From Halichoerus grypus (lineage: Eukaryota; Chordata; Mammalia; Carnivora; Phocidae), in assembly GCF_964656455.1 (NCBI RefSeq), contig NC_135719.1, forward strand, positions 77,223,562 to 77,287,561: a DNA stretch of 64,000 bases, in the 5' to 3' direction. Under the pieces are notes generated by a model. It did no database searches, was not told the origin of the DNA, and worked only from the letters and a program-made list of their open reading frames with translations. A program made the position numbers and the translations under genes. Below are positions 12,420 through 24,760 of this stretch, piece by piece (positions within the stretch are counted from its first letter, which is position 1; every line of letters begins with the position of its first letter).

Positions 12420-12640
12420 GATGATGATAGCGAACATTTATTTTGCATTTGACAAATGCCAGGTACTGTCCTCCGTGTTCACAGGCATTTTCCTTTGTCC
12501 TCAGGATGACCCCAGGAAGTAGCATTCTTATTTCCACTTGACCGAAGCAAGGCTGGCACGTGGGCCCTGAGACGTGAAGCCACCTGCCAGGGGCCACACA
12601 GCTAATTCGTGACAGACTAGGACCAGACTTTGGGTCTCCC
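12420..12640 (-). repeat. MIR relic (antisense)
   Basis: aacatttattttgcatttga, gccaggtactgtcctccgtg and gggccacacagctaattcgt match, in order, the antisense MIR words for the 3' end, the internal region and the CACACAGCTAGT block. Confidence 0.75.
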
Positions 12641-13179
12641 ACTCACAGTTTCATATTCCTCCCAGTGTTTCTCAGACTGTGGTCTGTGAGCATGTTCTTC
12701 GGGGTCCACATGTTCTGTGAGAATATTTTTAATTTTGTGTTCTTATTTTTAAAGTTCTCTAAATACAAAACCATGCAGTGAAGAATTCATAATTAGAAGG
12801 CATTTTTATACAAGTTAGCATTTCTGAGACTGGAATTTGAATGCCCATCTGGGTCCATCCAGGGTCTTCAGGGTCGTGACATTTTCCTTTTAAAAAAAGG
12901 TTTGTACATCTCATGGGTTTGATGAACCCCTTTTTGTACCATTCCAGCTCCAATCGCAGGTTGAGAACAGGGAGCGTAGACAGTGGCGGCATTACTATGC
13001 CTTCTCTCTTCTAAGATTTTTCCCTTGTTAGCTCTATCCCTGCCACGGAAAACATTGCCACTCATCTAAAGCCTGATCGAGTGGAAGTCAGGAAGTTTGA
13101 GCGAAAGAACCCAAACTTTGGAATGAAAAGGACAGGAAAGGGTGTGCTGGCAACATGCCTTTCTCTCAGTGTCCCCTGC

Positions 13180-13575
13180 CCCTCGACCTCTTAGTGACTT
13201 GGCTCTTGCTGATGCCCCCCGCCATCTCCTCACTTCTTAGTTTTCCAGGACCCATCATAATTCTATCTGCCCTTCAATACTTTGTTCAAATACCACTCTG
13301 TCCATGAAGCTTTTTCTGATTCCGGTTGAACATGGTCTCCTCATTTCAAACCTTATACAGCTAGCATGCCATTACTTGGTGGTTCCACTCTGCCTTTCAG
13401 ACTGTCGTTAGGTTTATACATAGATGTCTCTCACAGACTCTAAGTTCCTTCAGGGCAGTGACCAACTTTGCATTCCCCTCGCTGCAGTGCCAAGCTGATA
13501 TGTTCTACATGGCAGGCATTTAATCCATGTTTGTTGAAGGTGTAATAAATGAATAAAAGGAATGAATGAGTAAAG
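13180..13575 (+). repeat. LINE-2 3' end
   Basis: Contains the L2 3' signature: ctaagttccttcagggcagt, then tttgttgaaggtgtaataaa and a gaatgaatgag tail. Ancient and diverged; 5' edge approximate. Confidence 0.8.
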
Positions 13576-15135
13576 CCAGAATCCATTCCCACCTTACTTA
13601 CTATGTTAGTAGCACTGATTTTATTGTTTGGTAAAAAGAACAGTTATTGAACACTGTTAAATCACCTTCTCATTTTCCCATGGACTAAGCATCTTATAAT
13701 AAAAATAAAATAGGCCCTTTTTACTTGGCCCCAAACCTATCCTACTCCAGGTCTCAACATTGTCACAGATAAATGTTTTTTTATTTTTGTAAAGATTTGG
13801 AGCCACTCGTGAGAAAAATATATTGTAAAATAGTATCATAATGGGTCCCGGGAAAGTATAAATCAGAATGGAAGGTTTGGTCTAGGTGGGGGGGAAGACA
13901 CAGGTAATCAAACCATCAGCTCCCACACAGTTGCTAAATCATCTCTGAGCTCCCAGGCAGCCAAGGCAATATAGAAGCATTTCCTGCCACCCGGTTCACA
14001 TCCACAGCAAGAAAAAAATCTGTTCCTCAGGGGCTTCAAAATCCTCATTTTTCAAATCTAGGACTTGATTTAAAAAAAATCACAGAATAAGTACAATTAG
14101 CATTTACACAGAATAAATACATTTTAGCATGGAGATGTTTTTATAGACAAAAGCTGAAGGACAGAATGCAACAGCCAAATGACGTTTCTGTGGATATACA
14201 ATAGGTATTTATTTTTAAAGGAGAATTCCCACGTAAGCCTATGTTTGGGGTAGAGACTAAAGTGGAAATAAAAAACAAACTGAGAGGATATTGAATGAAC
14301 TGTGGTGTCAGTAACAAAAAGAATAACAAGCAGAAGCCAATGGCCTCCAAAGAATGAGCCAGGGAAATTCTCAAGTTGGGCCAGTGTGTAAATTAAAGAA
14401 GCCTAACTCCTAAGACAGACAACCCCACATTCTCATAAGGAAGATTTCTTTTTCCACATCACAGCCCTAGGCTAGTCAGTGGGAGTTCTCCAGTCTGGGA
14501 GACACAAGTTCTTTCCATCCCCTAGAACGGTGTTTCACAGAAGGTAATGTGCTTACCCATCGTGTTAGAATGAAGGCTCTCAGCTGGTAAGTCTGGCAGG
14601 GGTGGGGGTGCATGGGGTGCTCTAAGCCCCTACATTTCTGGCAAGCTCCTAGGCAATGCTAATGCTACTGGATCACGCTGGGAGTAAGGAGACCCGTGAC
14701 TTTGTAATCTTTCCTTGGATCTCTTCATCCAGCTGGAAAGAGAGTATGAGTGCAAGGAGGACTGTGTAGAAGAGTTAGGTCATGTCCGCTTATCTTCCAC
14801 TGCGCACAACTTAGTCACATGACCCCACATAACTGCAAGGGAGGCTAGGAAGTGTAGCCCCTGTGGGCTCAGGACTAGAAGGAAATGGAACTTGGTGACT
14901 GCTGAGCAGTACCTGCCACATCTGGCCATACGTCCCAGAGGTCACTAAGGTGCTCCCCCTCCATCAGAAGTACACATGACCTCTAGGTTCAATGCTTGTG
15001 CATCTCCCTGTGGTGGCCTCGTCTTGTCTACACTCCCTTCACCTTTAAGAGAACCCATTTAAGCTTTTTAAGAAAAAGAAGTTTGGCCCCATTCCCCCAT
15101 TTTACCCTGAGAAATGCCTTCTAAAATAGAGCCTA

Positions 15136-15343
15136 GGGGCACCTGGGTGGCTCAGTCGTTAAGCGTCTGCCTTCGGCTCAGGTCATGACCCCAGGGTCCT
15201 GGGATCGAGCCCCGCATCGGGCTCCCTGCTCAGTGGGGAGTCTGTTTCTCCCTCTCCCTCTGCAAATCCCCCTGCTTGTGCTCTTTCTCTCTCTCCCTGT
15301 CAAATAAATAAAATCTTTAAAAAAAATAAATTTAAAAATAAAA
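15136..15343 (+). mobile_element. CanSINE (SINEC), sense
   Basis: Head ggggcacctgggtggctcag, body gggatcgagccccgcatcgg, CT-rich region and an A-rich tail of about 45 nt. Short imperfect flanks (agagcctag / aaagcctaa). Confidence 0.93.
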
Positions 15344-16359
15344 CAAAGCCTAAACAGTGTCAGCCCCATTGCTTTATGGCATCATTTATTTATAGGTGAG
15401 ACATTCTGTTCGTCTAGTCCTTCTCACAGAGCGCTTTTTCCTCCTGGCTGTTCCGATTATATGTGGATTAAGCTCTGCTCTCCCTCTGGCTATGACAGCA
15501 AGTCTCCCACAGCCTTCACTCCGAGGCAGGACGGATGAGAATGTGTGATAGGCTGGATGATAGGTATTTAATTTCCTGGCCATCTATGGCTCTTTTCTTA
15601 GAATGAGAAATTATCCTCTGGATTTCCAGTTCCATGGTCCATATGTTTCACAGAGCGGCAGTGGTGAGAGTTCCTGTTAAACCACCTTTGGGATTCTTTT
15701 CTGCTTGTCCCACAAATGTGCTTTGTATTTATCTGGAACAAAATTGACATTCAGGGAGTCAGGTAGAAAATTGGTTTGTGAGAATTATGGATACAAATGC
15801 CACCAACCTGAAGCCATCCAGCCCCACTAAGCACTGAGTCTTAGTGGCCACTTTGAAAGACTGAGATGCGGCTGCCACATTCGTGCTTGTTATTTATTGA
15901 CTGCTGTTTGCACATTCTTCCTGGCAGGAGAGAGAGGGAGGAGCAATGCCTGGCCCAGCACAGTTTGCTCTGTCAATATAGGAACATAAATCAGAATGCC
16001 AGATGATGCAGCCCAAGGAGATAGTGTGGGTAGGAGGCCGGGGGCTGTTCCCACTTCCCACGTAGCTGGAAAACAAAGAGGAGCAGAAGTGGCTTGGTGG
16101 CTGGTCTCATAGTTTCAGGGGCCGCTTGGGCTCTTGAAGTTCTGTTCTCACTCTAGGGGTAGAAGGAGAGCAGGTAGAAGGTTATTGAATACCATTGTGT
16201 GGGAATAGATGGGTATCTTAATGAATTTTGATGATATCACAGCCAGAGACCCAAGAACTGGAATCTGCCCTACTATCCTCTCTACTGACCTACATGAGGT
16301 TCCCAATCCTGCTACATGACCTTGGCCAAATGGGAATCTGAGTGCTATTAAAAAACAAA

Positions 16360-16735
16360 AATTCAACCAAGGAAATTTTAAAGATCTAATTGTTAGCTTT
16401 ATTAACTGATTCATGAATTGGGCAGCATCCCTTCTAGCAGTAGAGGGGAGCTCCAAAGGACTACAGAAAAGGAAAGGTTTTTTTAAGTTGGGGGGGAGAG
16501 GAAATTCTTAACAAAGAATCCATTGTTTTACACAAGGTCGCCCTCCTAAGGGGAACAGATGGGGTCTATCAGGAAATTTCCTAGTGCTGATGAGGAAATT
16601 TCCATGTTGACTGGTTAAAGGTTACATTCCTAGGGGTTTGAAACTGCTATTAGGTTAGGTATTAAGTCTTGGCTTACTGACTTGGGACCTTAACCTAAGC
16701 GATGCCGTTTTGGGTCTGTGGTTTTCTTTTCAACA
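16360..16735. repeat. Unassigned repeat-like block (possible old LTR)
   Basis: The segment with aactgattcatgaattgggc and a following G-rich run has the feel of an interspersed repeat, possibly an antisense LTR relic. I could not name the family or find terminal duplications. Low confidence. Confidence 0.25.
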
Positions 16736-17298
16736 GTGCTTTTCCATAAAGAGCTGTATTGGGTGCCTGCTGATGCTAGCGCAGAGAGCTGCCAAGGCTG
16801 GGTGGGAGCGCAAACTTAGGCTTGAGGCCAATGAAGGACCTTCTGGTGCTTGCCCCTACTCACGCACAATTCCAAGAGGGTGTCATGCCTGGATTTTGTG
16901 CCCTCGATGCAATGCCTCATCTCAGCCTAGTCCTGCCATGGCTGGGCTGTCAACCCAGACAGTCTGTCTTCAGAGCTCAGACTCCCACCTGTTTGAGCAG
17001 AGCAGTGATCACAGGGAACACAGAGTTTGGAGGGGAGGGGCTAAGATGAGGGCAGACAGGTTAGAAGGAATCCAGCTTCATTTCCCTAAGAGGCAGCAGG
17101 CTCCAGCATTGGCTCACTGATGCCTGGTGAGGGAGGTGTGGCGGCCGTGACTCTGAAGAGGTCCTCCCACTTGTCGCCAGCCCCCTACCTCCTGAGGCTT
17201 GCTTCCTTCATGTGTCTTGGCAGTTGGGTCCTGCCCACGGTGCTCTCCTGGTGGTCCTGAGGTTTGGTGGGGGGCGGGGGGAATGTGTCCCGCTGCAG

Positions 17299-17432
17299 GT
17301 TCTCGATGTGCTGTGCTCCCTCTGTCTCTGCAATGGGGTCGCAGTCAGAGCCAACCAGAATCTGATTTGTGATAACCTACTGCCCCGGAGAAACCTGCTC
17401 CTGCAGACACGGCTGATTAATGATGTGACCAG
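17299..17432 (+). CDS. RYR3: RYR3 exon: solenoid end, local residues 174-217
   Basis: 134 nt, phase 0 start, phase 2 end (acc ag|gtaagg). Encodes [20 protein letters not shown] then [20 protein letters not shown] and NDVT. It follows DKHGRNHK with no gap, as in all RyRs, and closes the region leading into SPRY1. Acceptor gctgcag. Confidence 0.96.
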
Positions 17433-18299
17433 GTAAGGCCACCACCGTCATTCCAAAGTGTCCATCTTGTTTCCAGACAGGAAAGGAAGAGGGCTAGTGC
17501 TGCCTACCCATAATTTTCCTGGTGAAGTTGGCATGTGAGATGAGACTGGACAAATGTGTACTTTTTTAGGGCCTTGTACTCCAACCCCTTTCACAGAGTT
17601 TCAAACTTTTCCCCTGAAGTAGCCAACAGTGGAGTGTATGTTCCACCTGAGGGCTGGAGAATTTGACCGGAAGTGGTCTGCCATGTTGCATGTTCTACTT
17701 TAACATAGATCTTATACCTTCTCCATAACATACTCATTTTTATCTTAAGGTACCATCTTTTTTTTCCTTAGAATCTTTTAATAGAATGGATGTCCCGTGT
17801 TGATACCATGGTTTCTTGCATCCTCTGGCACATGGCCATTGACCCGAGGGTTCTCTCTGAAGTCCAAGATGAAGAGCATGGGCTCACATAGAATCTTAGC
17901 CTGTTGGTCCATAATGTAGCCATATGGGAGTCATGTGAACTCACTGGCCTCGCATCAGACAGGCCTAAGGTTCTTTAGCAATTTTCTACCTAGGCCCACT
18001 CCCTAATCTACAAGGTGAGGAAAGAACTTCTCAGAAGTACAGAGCAGACCTGAGCCATCCACACAGACTTTCTTTTGGTACCAGTCTGGTTTTCCCTTGC
18101 CCACCCAAAATGGCGCAGAGCCCCCAGCCCAGAACAGTGGACATCTAAGAAGAGCATTCCAGTTGGAGAGAAACTCCAAATGCCTTGTCCTGAGCTTTTA
18201 ACCAGTTTGCTGGATACATTAAATCCTCCAGCCCTTAACAAGGTTGGCTAAGAGTGGCTTCTGTTCCCCTCTCCCCTTTTTTGCCATTTTAGGTTGAAT

Positions 18300-18670
18300 T
18301 TTATTTTTTTTTCCAGCTTTATTTATTGAGGCATAATTGACAAAATTGTAGGATATTTAAAGTGTAGAATGTGATGATTTAATATACATATACATTGTGA
18401 AAGGGTTTGCCCCATAAGTTTATTAACAACATATCCTTGACCTCACATATTTACCTTTTTTGTGTGTGTGTGAAAACATTTACATTCTACTCTCTTGGTA
18501 AGTTTCAATTATGCAATACAGTGTTATCAACTACAGTTACCATGTTATACATTCGGTCCTCGGACCTTATGCATCCTATAACTGGAAGTCTGTACCCTTT
18601 AACTAGCCTGTCTTTATCCCACCCTTCTCCTCAACCCCTGGCAACCACTTGTCTACTCTCTGTTTCTAGG
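18300..18670 (-). mobile_element. Old LINE-1 3' end, antisense
   Basis: tttattgaggcataattgac (18322-18341) and tatgcaatacagtgttatca (18510-18529) are reverse-complement words of L1M-type 3' UTRs. The later C-rich part (cccttctcctcaacccctgg) is the G-rich UTR in antisense. Confidence 0.7.
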
Positions 18671-18678
18671 AGTTTGAC

Positions 18679-18800
18679 TTGTTTTTTGTTTTTTGTTTTT
18701 TGTTTTTGATTCCACATATAAGTAGTTGCATGCAGTATTTATCTTCCTCTTCTTGGCTTCTGTCTGTCTGTCTTTTTCTTTCGTTCGTTCTTTCTTGTCT
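18679..18800. repeat. T-rich simple repeats
   Basis: Four consecutive (G)TTTTTT-type units at 18680-18712, then (CTGT)n and (TTCG/TTTC)n words at 18765-18800. Typical degenerate microsatellites at the end of an L1. Confidence 0.75.
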
Positions 18801-19284
18801 GGCTTATTTCTAATAGTGATTTCTTAATGCTTTCAAGAGGCCATTCTTGTCAGTGATGCTTAGTTGAAAAATCTGCTGCTGTGAGAACGGGGGTGCTTGG
18901 ACCAAGTCCCCAGGAGATGGAACTTGAGTAAGTTATTTCTTCCACTTACAGAAAGAAACAAGGGTCTGTAGTTACGCAGCTCTACGACATTTTCAGCATC
19001 TTTTACCCATGGTCAACACTCAGCAAATGTTGGTTGCCTTCAATGGAATAAGGAGACATTCTTTATATTTTTAAATAGAATTAATGTTGTCCTGACACCT
19101 CCCACTAAGTACTTGATCAAGTGTTAGAGGCTCTAAGCTTCTTCTACTTTAGAATAATCCAAAAAACACAGAGTTGCTCTTGCCTTCAGTTCACAGTGCG
19201 TCCTGTGATCTTACCCAACTTGCTCTCTGCTTTTCTCGGTGCTTGAGAGTCTGTAGATGCCACCTGTCCCACGTTTCATTTCAG

Positions 19285-19526
19285 CATTCGGCCCAACATC
19301 TTCCTGGGAGTTGCCGAGGGCTCGGCGCAGTACAAGAAGTGGTACTTCGAGCTGATCATCGACCAGGTGGACCCCTTCCTAACAGCTGAGCCCACACACC
19401 TGCGGGTGGGCTGGGCCTCTTCTTCAGGCTATGCTCCATACCCTGGTGGAGGAGAAGGATGGGGAGGCAATGGTGTCGGCGATGACCTGTACTCCTATGG
19501 CTTTGACGGACTTCACCTTTGGTCAG
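19285..19526 (+). CDS. RYR3: RYR3 exon: SPRY1 first half, local residues 218-298
   Basis: 242 nt, phase 2 start (c completes Ser), phase 1 end (tca g|gtgagc). Encodes [60 protein letters not shown] and [25 protein letters not shown] and LRVGW are the SPRY beta-sandwich signatures. SPRY1 packs beside the N-terminal solenoid in the cytoplasmic cap, near the FKBP contact region known from RyR1 structures. Acceptor cattcag-type (tttcag). Confidence 0.97.
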
Positions 19527-19639
19527 GTGAGCACCTTGCCAGAGCTTCGGCCCCTTGTCCCTTACTGAGGATGATCGAGGCTGGAATTGTTCAGGCTGCA
19601 ATGATCATTTTCTGTTGAAATGATACAGACGCAAGAGTG

Positions 19640-20060
19640 TCAACTAATTAGATGGTGGGAAGAGCATCAGACCTAAGATGAGACTGTCCTGCTTTGGAAC
19701 CATGACTCTAGCACTTCCAGCTGCATGATCCAGTGTGGATCACATAACCGTTCTCAAGTTCAGTGTCTGTATCTGTGCAGTCCTTATTGCATAGGATATT
19801 CAGGACTATATAGTCAAACAGGAAGGGACTCAGCATTTATTTACTGGGCGGTGAGCTACATGCCTTCCGTACATTGTTTTTCCTCACTTTATTTTTACAA
19901 TGATCCCTTAATGTAGGTAATGTTGACCACATGTTGCATATGTGGAAACAGCACAAAGATATTTAAGGAATGTATCTCAGTCACACTGAGAAGGATCCAG
20001 ATCTGACTACAAGTCCATTGTCATGTCAGTGCATCATGTTGTTTCATGATATACTTTATA
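19640..20060. repeat. Two MIR-like relics
   Basis: Weak sense MIR words at about 19640-19800 (cttccagctgcatgatccag, gttctcaagttcagtgtctg) and antisense-type words at about 19830-20000. Both heavily diverged. Confidence 0.35.
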
Positions 20061-21609
20061 AAATGTCTGGATCTATGCCTGACACATCGTAAATGCCAAT
20101 CACTTAAAAAAAAATTCAAAGCTTCCTTTTTAAAAATACACGGATGCTATCCCCAAGCATGTCCATGGCCTCTGCCTGGAGGAATGGGTTAGCTTCTACC
20201 TGGATGAAAATGGAGGACTGAGTTTTAGGCTTTCACCCAGACCCAGAGCTCTAGCTATTCTGTCGATTGTCCACAGCATGTTGTATCTGTGTCGTTCGAA
20301 AAACTGAAATTGGAGTCATTGTGTCCCTTATAGAAATCCCTTATGTAAGCGTGCCTCTTATGTAAAAAACCGTGACACATATTCTTCCCCAAATCCAGTA
20401 TGAGGGCAAAGTTTGTCTCTACAACACAAACCTATATATTTTCTTTTGTAACTGGGAACTACATAACCCATTACATTTTCCTTCCTCCCTCAGCCTTCAG
20501 GCTAAAACCATCAGCTCAGATTCTGATGATATTTCTTATGGTTGGTCTGTATTTTCATTTGGTCTGTATGGGTTTTTTTTTTTTTAAGTTTTCTGTGGTG
20601 TTGTACATTCAGTAGAAACATTTAAAAATTTTTAGAAATGGTGTCAGCTCATTTACTTATTTATTTATGCTGGATCATTTGCAGGAAGAAAGAAATCTCT
20701 GTCCACATTTTGTGTGTCCCAGGGGACAGCGTGATACAGACAAAAGCAGATGCAAAAATGACAGGATGATGGGTTAGAGTGAAGTGAAAGCCTTGTCTTG
20801 TTGTTCTCTTATCCTCCCAACTTACCCTTCCCCGGTTCCATCTTCCTGGAGAGTGGGGGTGGATCTTCCCTTCTTGGTTTGTGGAGCCCATGTCTGGCTG
20901 TACTGTAATAGCCTTTAGTGACATCAGCAGATGTCATAAGGTTCTCAGAAAGCTGTCTCTGATTTGAAAAGAAAGAGTTCTTATGCTTGTACATATCTAC
21001 ATCTCTTGAGTTTGGTAGGGTTGAATCTATGAGGAAATGAGCGGAATTGACTTGAGAAAATCATTGCCCCACTGCCTGCTGAGTGCCACTCACCTCCTGC
21101 CATCTGGTCGCCATTACCCAAGCTACAGTCCCAGGACACACCTGAACAGAACTCTGCCTGGGGATTGGCTAAGGAAATACGAAGGACACCTAGACCGTTG
21201 GATGAAGCAGATTGGACCTTGTTTCAAAGAGAAACCATTCTCAAAGGAAAAATTTTACTCAGTCCTTCCCAGATTAATATATCCCTCTGCAAAATTTGCA
21301 GAATGAATACATCAGTGAGTCAGGAGACAAAGAATCCAGTGCACCCAGAAAAGACTACTGTTTGCATTCAGAACTTGAACATCCATCTAGTTGTGTATCA
21401 TTCCAGGAGTGTGCAGCACTCCCATCATCCCTCTTGTCCTGTCTCCTCAGAAGACTAGGAAGCCAGATGTGCCGAGCCCACACCAGTCATCACTGGCAGT
21501 GGCCCTTCCGATTGGTGATACAGGAAAGGGGCTTGGGACTCAGGGCTTCAAATGCTGATTGTGGCTCTCTGAACATTACCCACACTTAGTAATGTAATGC
21601 CATATAGGT

Positions 21610-21798
21610 AGGGCACCTGAGTGGCTCAGTCGGTTAAGCATCTGCCTTTAGCTCAGGTCATGATCCCAGGGTGCTGGGATCGAGCCCCGCATCGGGCTCC
21701 CTGCTCAGCGGGGAGTCTGCTTCTCCCTCTCCCACTCCCCCTGCTTGTGTGCTCTCTTTGTGTCAAATAAATAAATAAAATCTTAAAAAAAAAAAACC
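21610..21798 (+). mobile_element. CanSINE (SINEC), sense
   Basis: Starts agggcacctgagtggctcag and ends in AAATAAATAAATAAAATC plus an A12 tail. Flanked by a perfect 14-bp duplication aatgccatataggt (21596-21609, 21799-21812). Confidence 0.96.
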
Positions 21799-22359
21799 AA
21801 TGCCATATAGGTGTGTTCAAAGAACCTCACACCCTCAGTCCTCAGCATCTGATGAGTTGTGGAGAAACCAATGTCTACAAGACTTACGCCTTTTGTGCTC
21901 ATTAAAACACAAAGCTTCCTTGGATCTGGCATCATTCTGAATTCCCCACCCAGCACACAGGGAACATATATCTGGCAAAAGGCACTGCAGGTAAATATGC
22001 CAATGTGTGCTCCAGCTGAAGAAATAAGGGCTCTGTTAATGACTCCCACCAGGACAGCGTGAATTTTGGACTATCTGATGAAAGGATAATTGTTGGATGA
22101 AGAAATGAAATGGAAATGATACTCCAGCTTTTACTGCAGGAGGGAGTGGAGGGTGGCAAGGGAGAGATGCTGGGAACTCATCATGACAATTTTTCTCCTT
22201 TCTTGAGATGTAAATGCCCAGGTCTGTTAACTTTAAACTTATGTGTATGTGTAAATTAAGCTATTGCCTTGAACTGATCTTTAATGTACTTATTAAAGTC
22301 AGTAGGTATTGGAAGGAAATATAGTGCCCCTAACACTTTGTCACTGGAAAGAGTCAAGA

Positions 22360-22810
22360 AGAAACAACATAGCTTTGGAGTTGTGCCTGGATTTGAATCC
22401 CAGCTCTTCTATTTACTGATTTTTTTTTGACACAGAAAAAATTACTTAACCTCCAGAGACTTGATTTCCTCAGATAAAATGAAAATAATGTAGGCTCTTA
22501 AGAAATTTAAATGAGGTGGGGCCCGTGGGTGGCTCGGTCAGTTAAGCATCCAACTCTTGATTTCGGCTAAGGTCATGATCTAAGGGTTGTGAGGTTGAGC
22601 CCTGCATCGGGCTCTATGCTCAGTGTGGAGTCTGTTTAAGACTCTCTCTCTTTCTCTTACCCTCGCCCTCTGCCCATCCCCCCACTCACACTCTCTCTTG
22701 TTCTCTGTCTTTAAAATAAATTTAAAAAATAAAATATTTTTAAAAAATGAATAAGTAAATAAATGAGGGAAGGAACATGAAGTTCTTGACACATGTTAGA
22801 TACCCAGTAA
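22360..22810 (+). repeat. MIR relic split by a CanSINE
   Basis: The left part (22360-22516) has tttgaatcccagctcttcta and acttaacctccagagacttg. The right part (from 22769) resumes with gacacatgttagatacccag, matching the MIR words GGCACATAGTAAGCGCTCAA. Between them lies the SINE at 22517-22759. Confidence 0.65.
22517..22759 (+). mobile_element. CanSINE (older copy), sense
   Basis: tgggtggctcggtcagttaa, catccaactcttgatttcgg and an extended A-rich tail. Flanked by taaatgagg at 22508-22516 and 22760-22768. The 'aactcttgatttcggct' variant differs from the younger copies and suggests an older subfamily, also seen at 33477 and in part at 57714. Confidence 0.88.
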
Positions 22811-24319
22811 ATATGATTTCCTTTCCCTTATTGACTGTGGAGTCCACCGTAATCATAAAGGCAATATCCAGAGTTGTGGGTACCTCACTGGAGACCATGA
22901 GAGCAGCCCCATCCTAAGGGAATACCTGAGTCCCATGCTGAATGGGAAAGGAAGTTTCAAGTGAGATCATGGGATTTCGAATGAGCTTTTTCTCCTAGTA
23001 AGGAAAAAGCAGTCTTTATAGGTCTTATTAGCCACTGAAGCCTGTGAAATCACTTTCAAGCATCAGCCTTAGAAATATCTCCCACCTTAACACAGCCAAC
23101 CTGCCCCACAGGCTCCTAAATCAGCTTGGCCACTGGGAATTTCCTTTCAGAGGACTGACTCTATTCTGGTCATGACATTACCTTCCCTCTCCTGACAAAG
23201 CATTCATGTAGCCTCTTGGGCTCAGAATTTAGCTCAGAGCCACCTATAGTGTGTTCCTGCCTGGGGCAGGGGGGTTGGGGGGGGCAGTTTAACAGGAGGA
23301 AATTAACACCTACCTTTTCCTTTAATAACTTTTTCCCTTGCAAAATTGGAATAAGCAGAGGAATTTACCATCCCAAGTGATAAGTGATACAGGAAATGAA
23401 TGGAGCAAAATTGCATTTCCTTATTATTATGACTTCTGACTTTCTAAACTTGTAGATCATTTAGCTCTACAGTTGAATTTGTGTGAGGGTCCTTACCTGT
23501 CTCCCTGCTAAGATGAGTCCCAGGGTTCATCTACCAAGACACTCCCTGCTGTGACTCAGACCTTTCCAGAAGCCCGGTGCTATGTGGAGAGGAGCCCAAG
23601 AGTGGCTGTAGAACACCAGCATTTTTACATGTTTGGATCCTCTCTCTGTCCAAATGCCTAAGTGTTCATGTGTTCTGTTCGAGTGCCAAACTCTGCAGTG
23701 CCTGGGGGAGTGGAAATGCGGAGCATCAGTGTTTCCATTTGCCTACATTACTCATCAGAAGAGGCTAATTCCTGCAGTAATCTGTCCTTGGGTTAATTTG
23801 AAGATGTGCAGCATATGATAAAGTGGGTTGTTCCTTTATCTTCAAATGCTGATTTGGAATGGCCTTTCTGAGCTTCCTGGGACCTTCAGGTAGTCCCAAG
23901 CCTCTGAGTGAGGGGCAGTTTCTTCAGACAAGGAGAGGACACAGGACTCCCCAGCCTGTTTCAGTGGGTGGTCGCTAGGATTATGGAGTTCCTATATCTT
24001 AAAAAGCAGTTGAGACAGCTTCGGCTCTATAACTACTTTTGCTTCCCTTCCTCAGAATTCCCTTCTGTTGGTTGTTCTGAAGGGTCAAGTACATTAAACA
24101 TACTTGAAAGTGACTATTTTTTTAAGCACTATCTTCAATAAAGGGACTTACTGATTGTAATAATGCAATACAGTGACTTTTCAAATCACTTTCTGGACTC
24201 AGCCCTCAAAGCTATGATTCTCCATATTGTTAATTTTTCCTGATATTACAAAAGACATTCCTACAATGTTTTGGCACTTTTATCTACTGTTAGCCCAGTA
24301 ATTAAAGTTTCTGGAGTTA

Positions 24320-24545
24320 TAGAAACAAAAACAATAATAGTATTTATTGTGGGTTACAATGTGTCAAGCACTCTCCTAATCACTCCACATAGAATAATTC
24401 ATTCAAAACCCGAAACAACTTAATGACATTATTTTCACTTGACAGATGAGGAAACGTGAGTCCACAAAAGTAAGTGACTTGCCCAAGGTCACACAGTAAG
24501 TGACAGAGCCAGTTCTCAAGCCTAGGGAGTCTGGTTGTAGAAATG
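24320..24545 (-). repeat. MIR relic (antisense)
   Basis: Clear antisense MIR: gtgtcaagcactctcctaat, ttgacagatgaggaaacgtg, cttgcccaaggtcacacagt and aagtgacagagccagttctc in the consensus order. One of the best preserved MIRs in the window. Confidence 0.85.
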
Positions 24546-24619
24546 CCCATTTACGGCTACACGCTGTACCTCTTGAGTTATGGTATACAGGACATCAGTC
24601 ATTTGTTTCATTAAAATCA

Positions 24620-24760
24620 TAGGAATCAACATGGTACCTTACAAACAACCCTTGACAGCATCACTGTGGGCATTACTGTCCCCATTTCATAGATGTGGAA
24701 GCTGATTTTCTAATAAAATAACCTGTCGAGGTTCATGTAACACATAAAGACTTGGTGTTT
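24620..24760 (-). repeat. Second MIR relic (antisense)
   Basis: ccccatttcatagatgtgga then aacctgtcgaggttcatgta and cttggtgtttgaacttagcc follow antisense MIR order, with more divergence than the neighbour at 24320-24545. Confidence 0.55.

Larger units (their letters stand above)
10192..17298 (+). other. RYR3: Intron, 7.1 kb
   Basis: Phase 0 intron. Contents in order: CanSINE (10745-10945), MIR (12420-12640), L2 (13180-13575), possible MER5-like trace (about 14527-14700, weak), CanSINE (15136-15343) and an unassigned repeat-like block (16360-16735). Stretches 10950-12400 and 13600-15130 show nothing I can name. Confidence 0.85.
17433..19284 (+). other. RYR3: Intron, 1.85 kb
   Basis: Phase 2 intron. 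Its middle is an antisense L1 relic (about 18300-18670) followed by T-rich simple repeats at 18680-18800. No gene-like content elsewhere. Confidence 0.85.
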
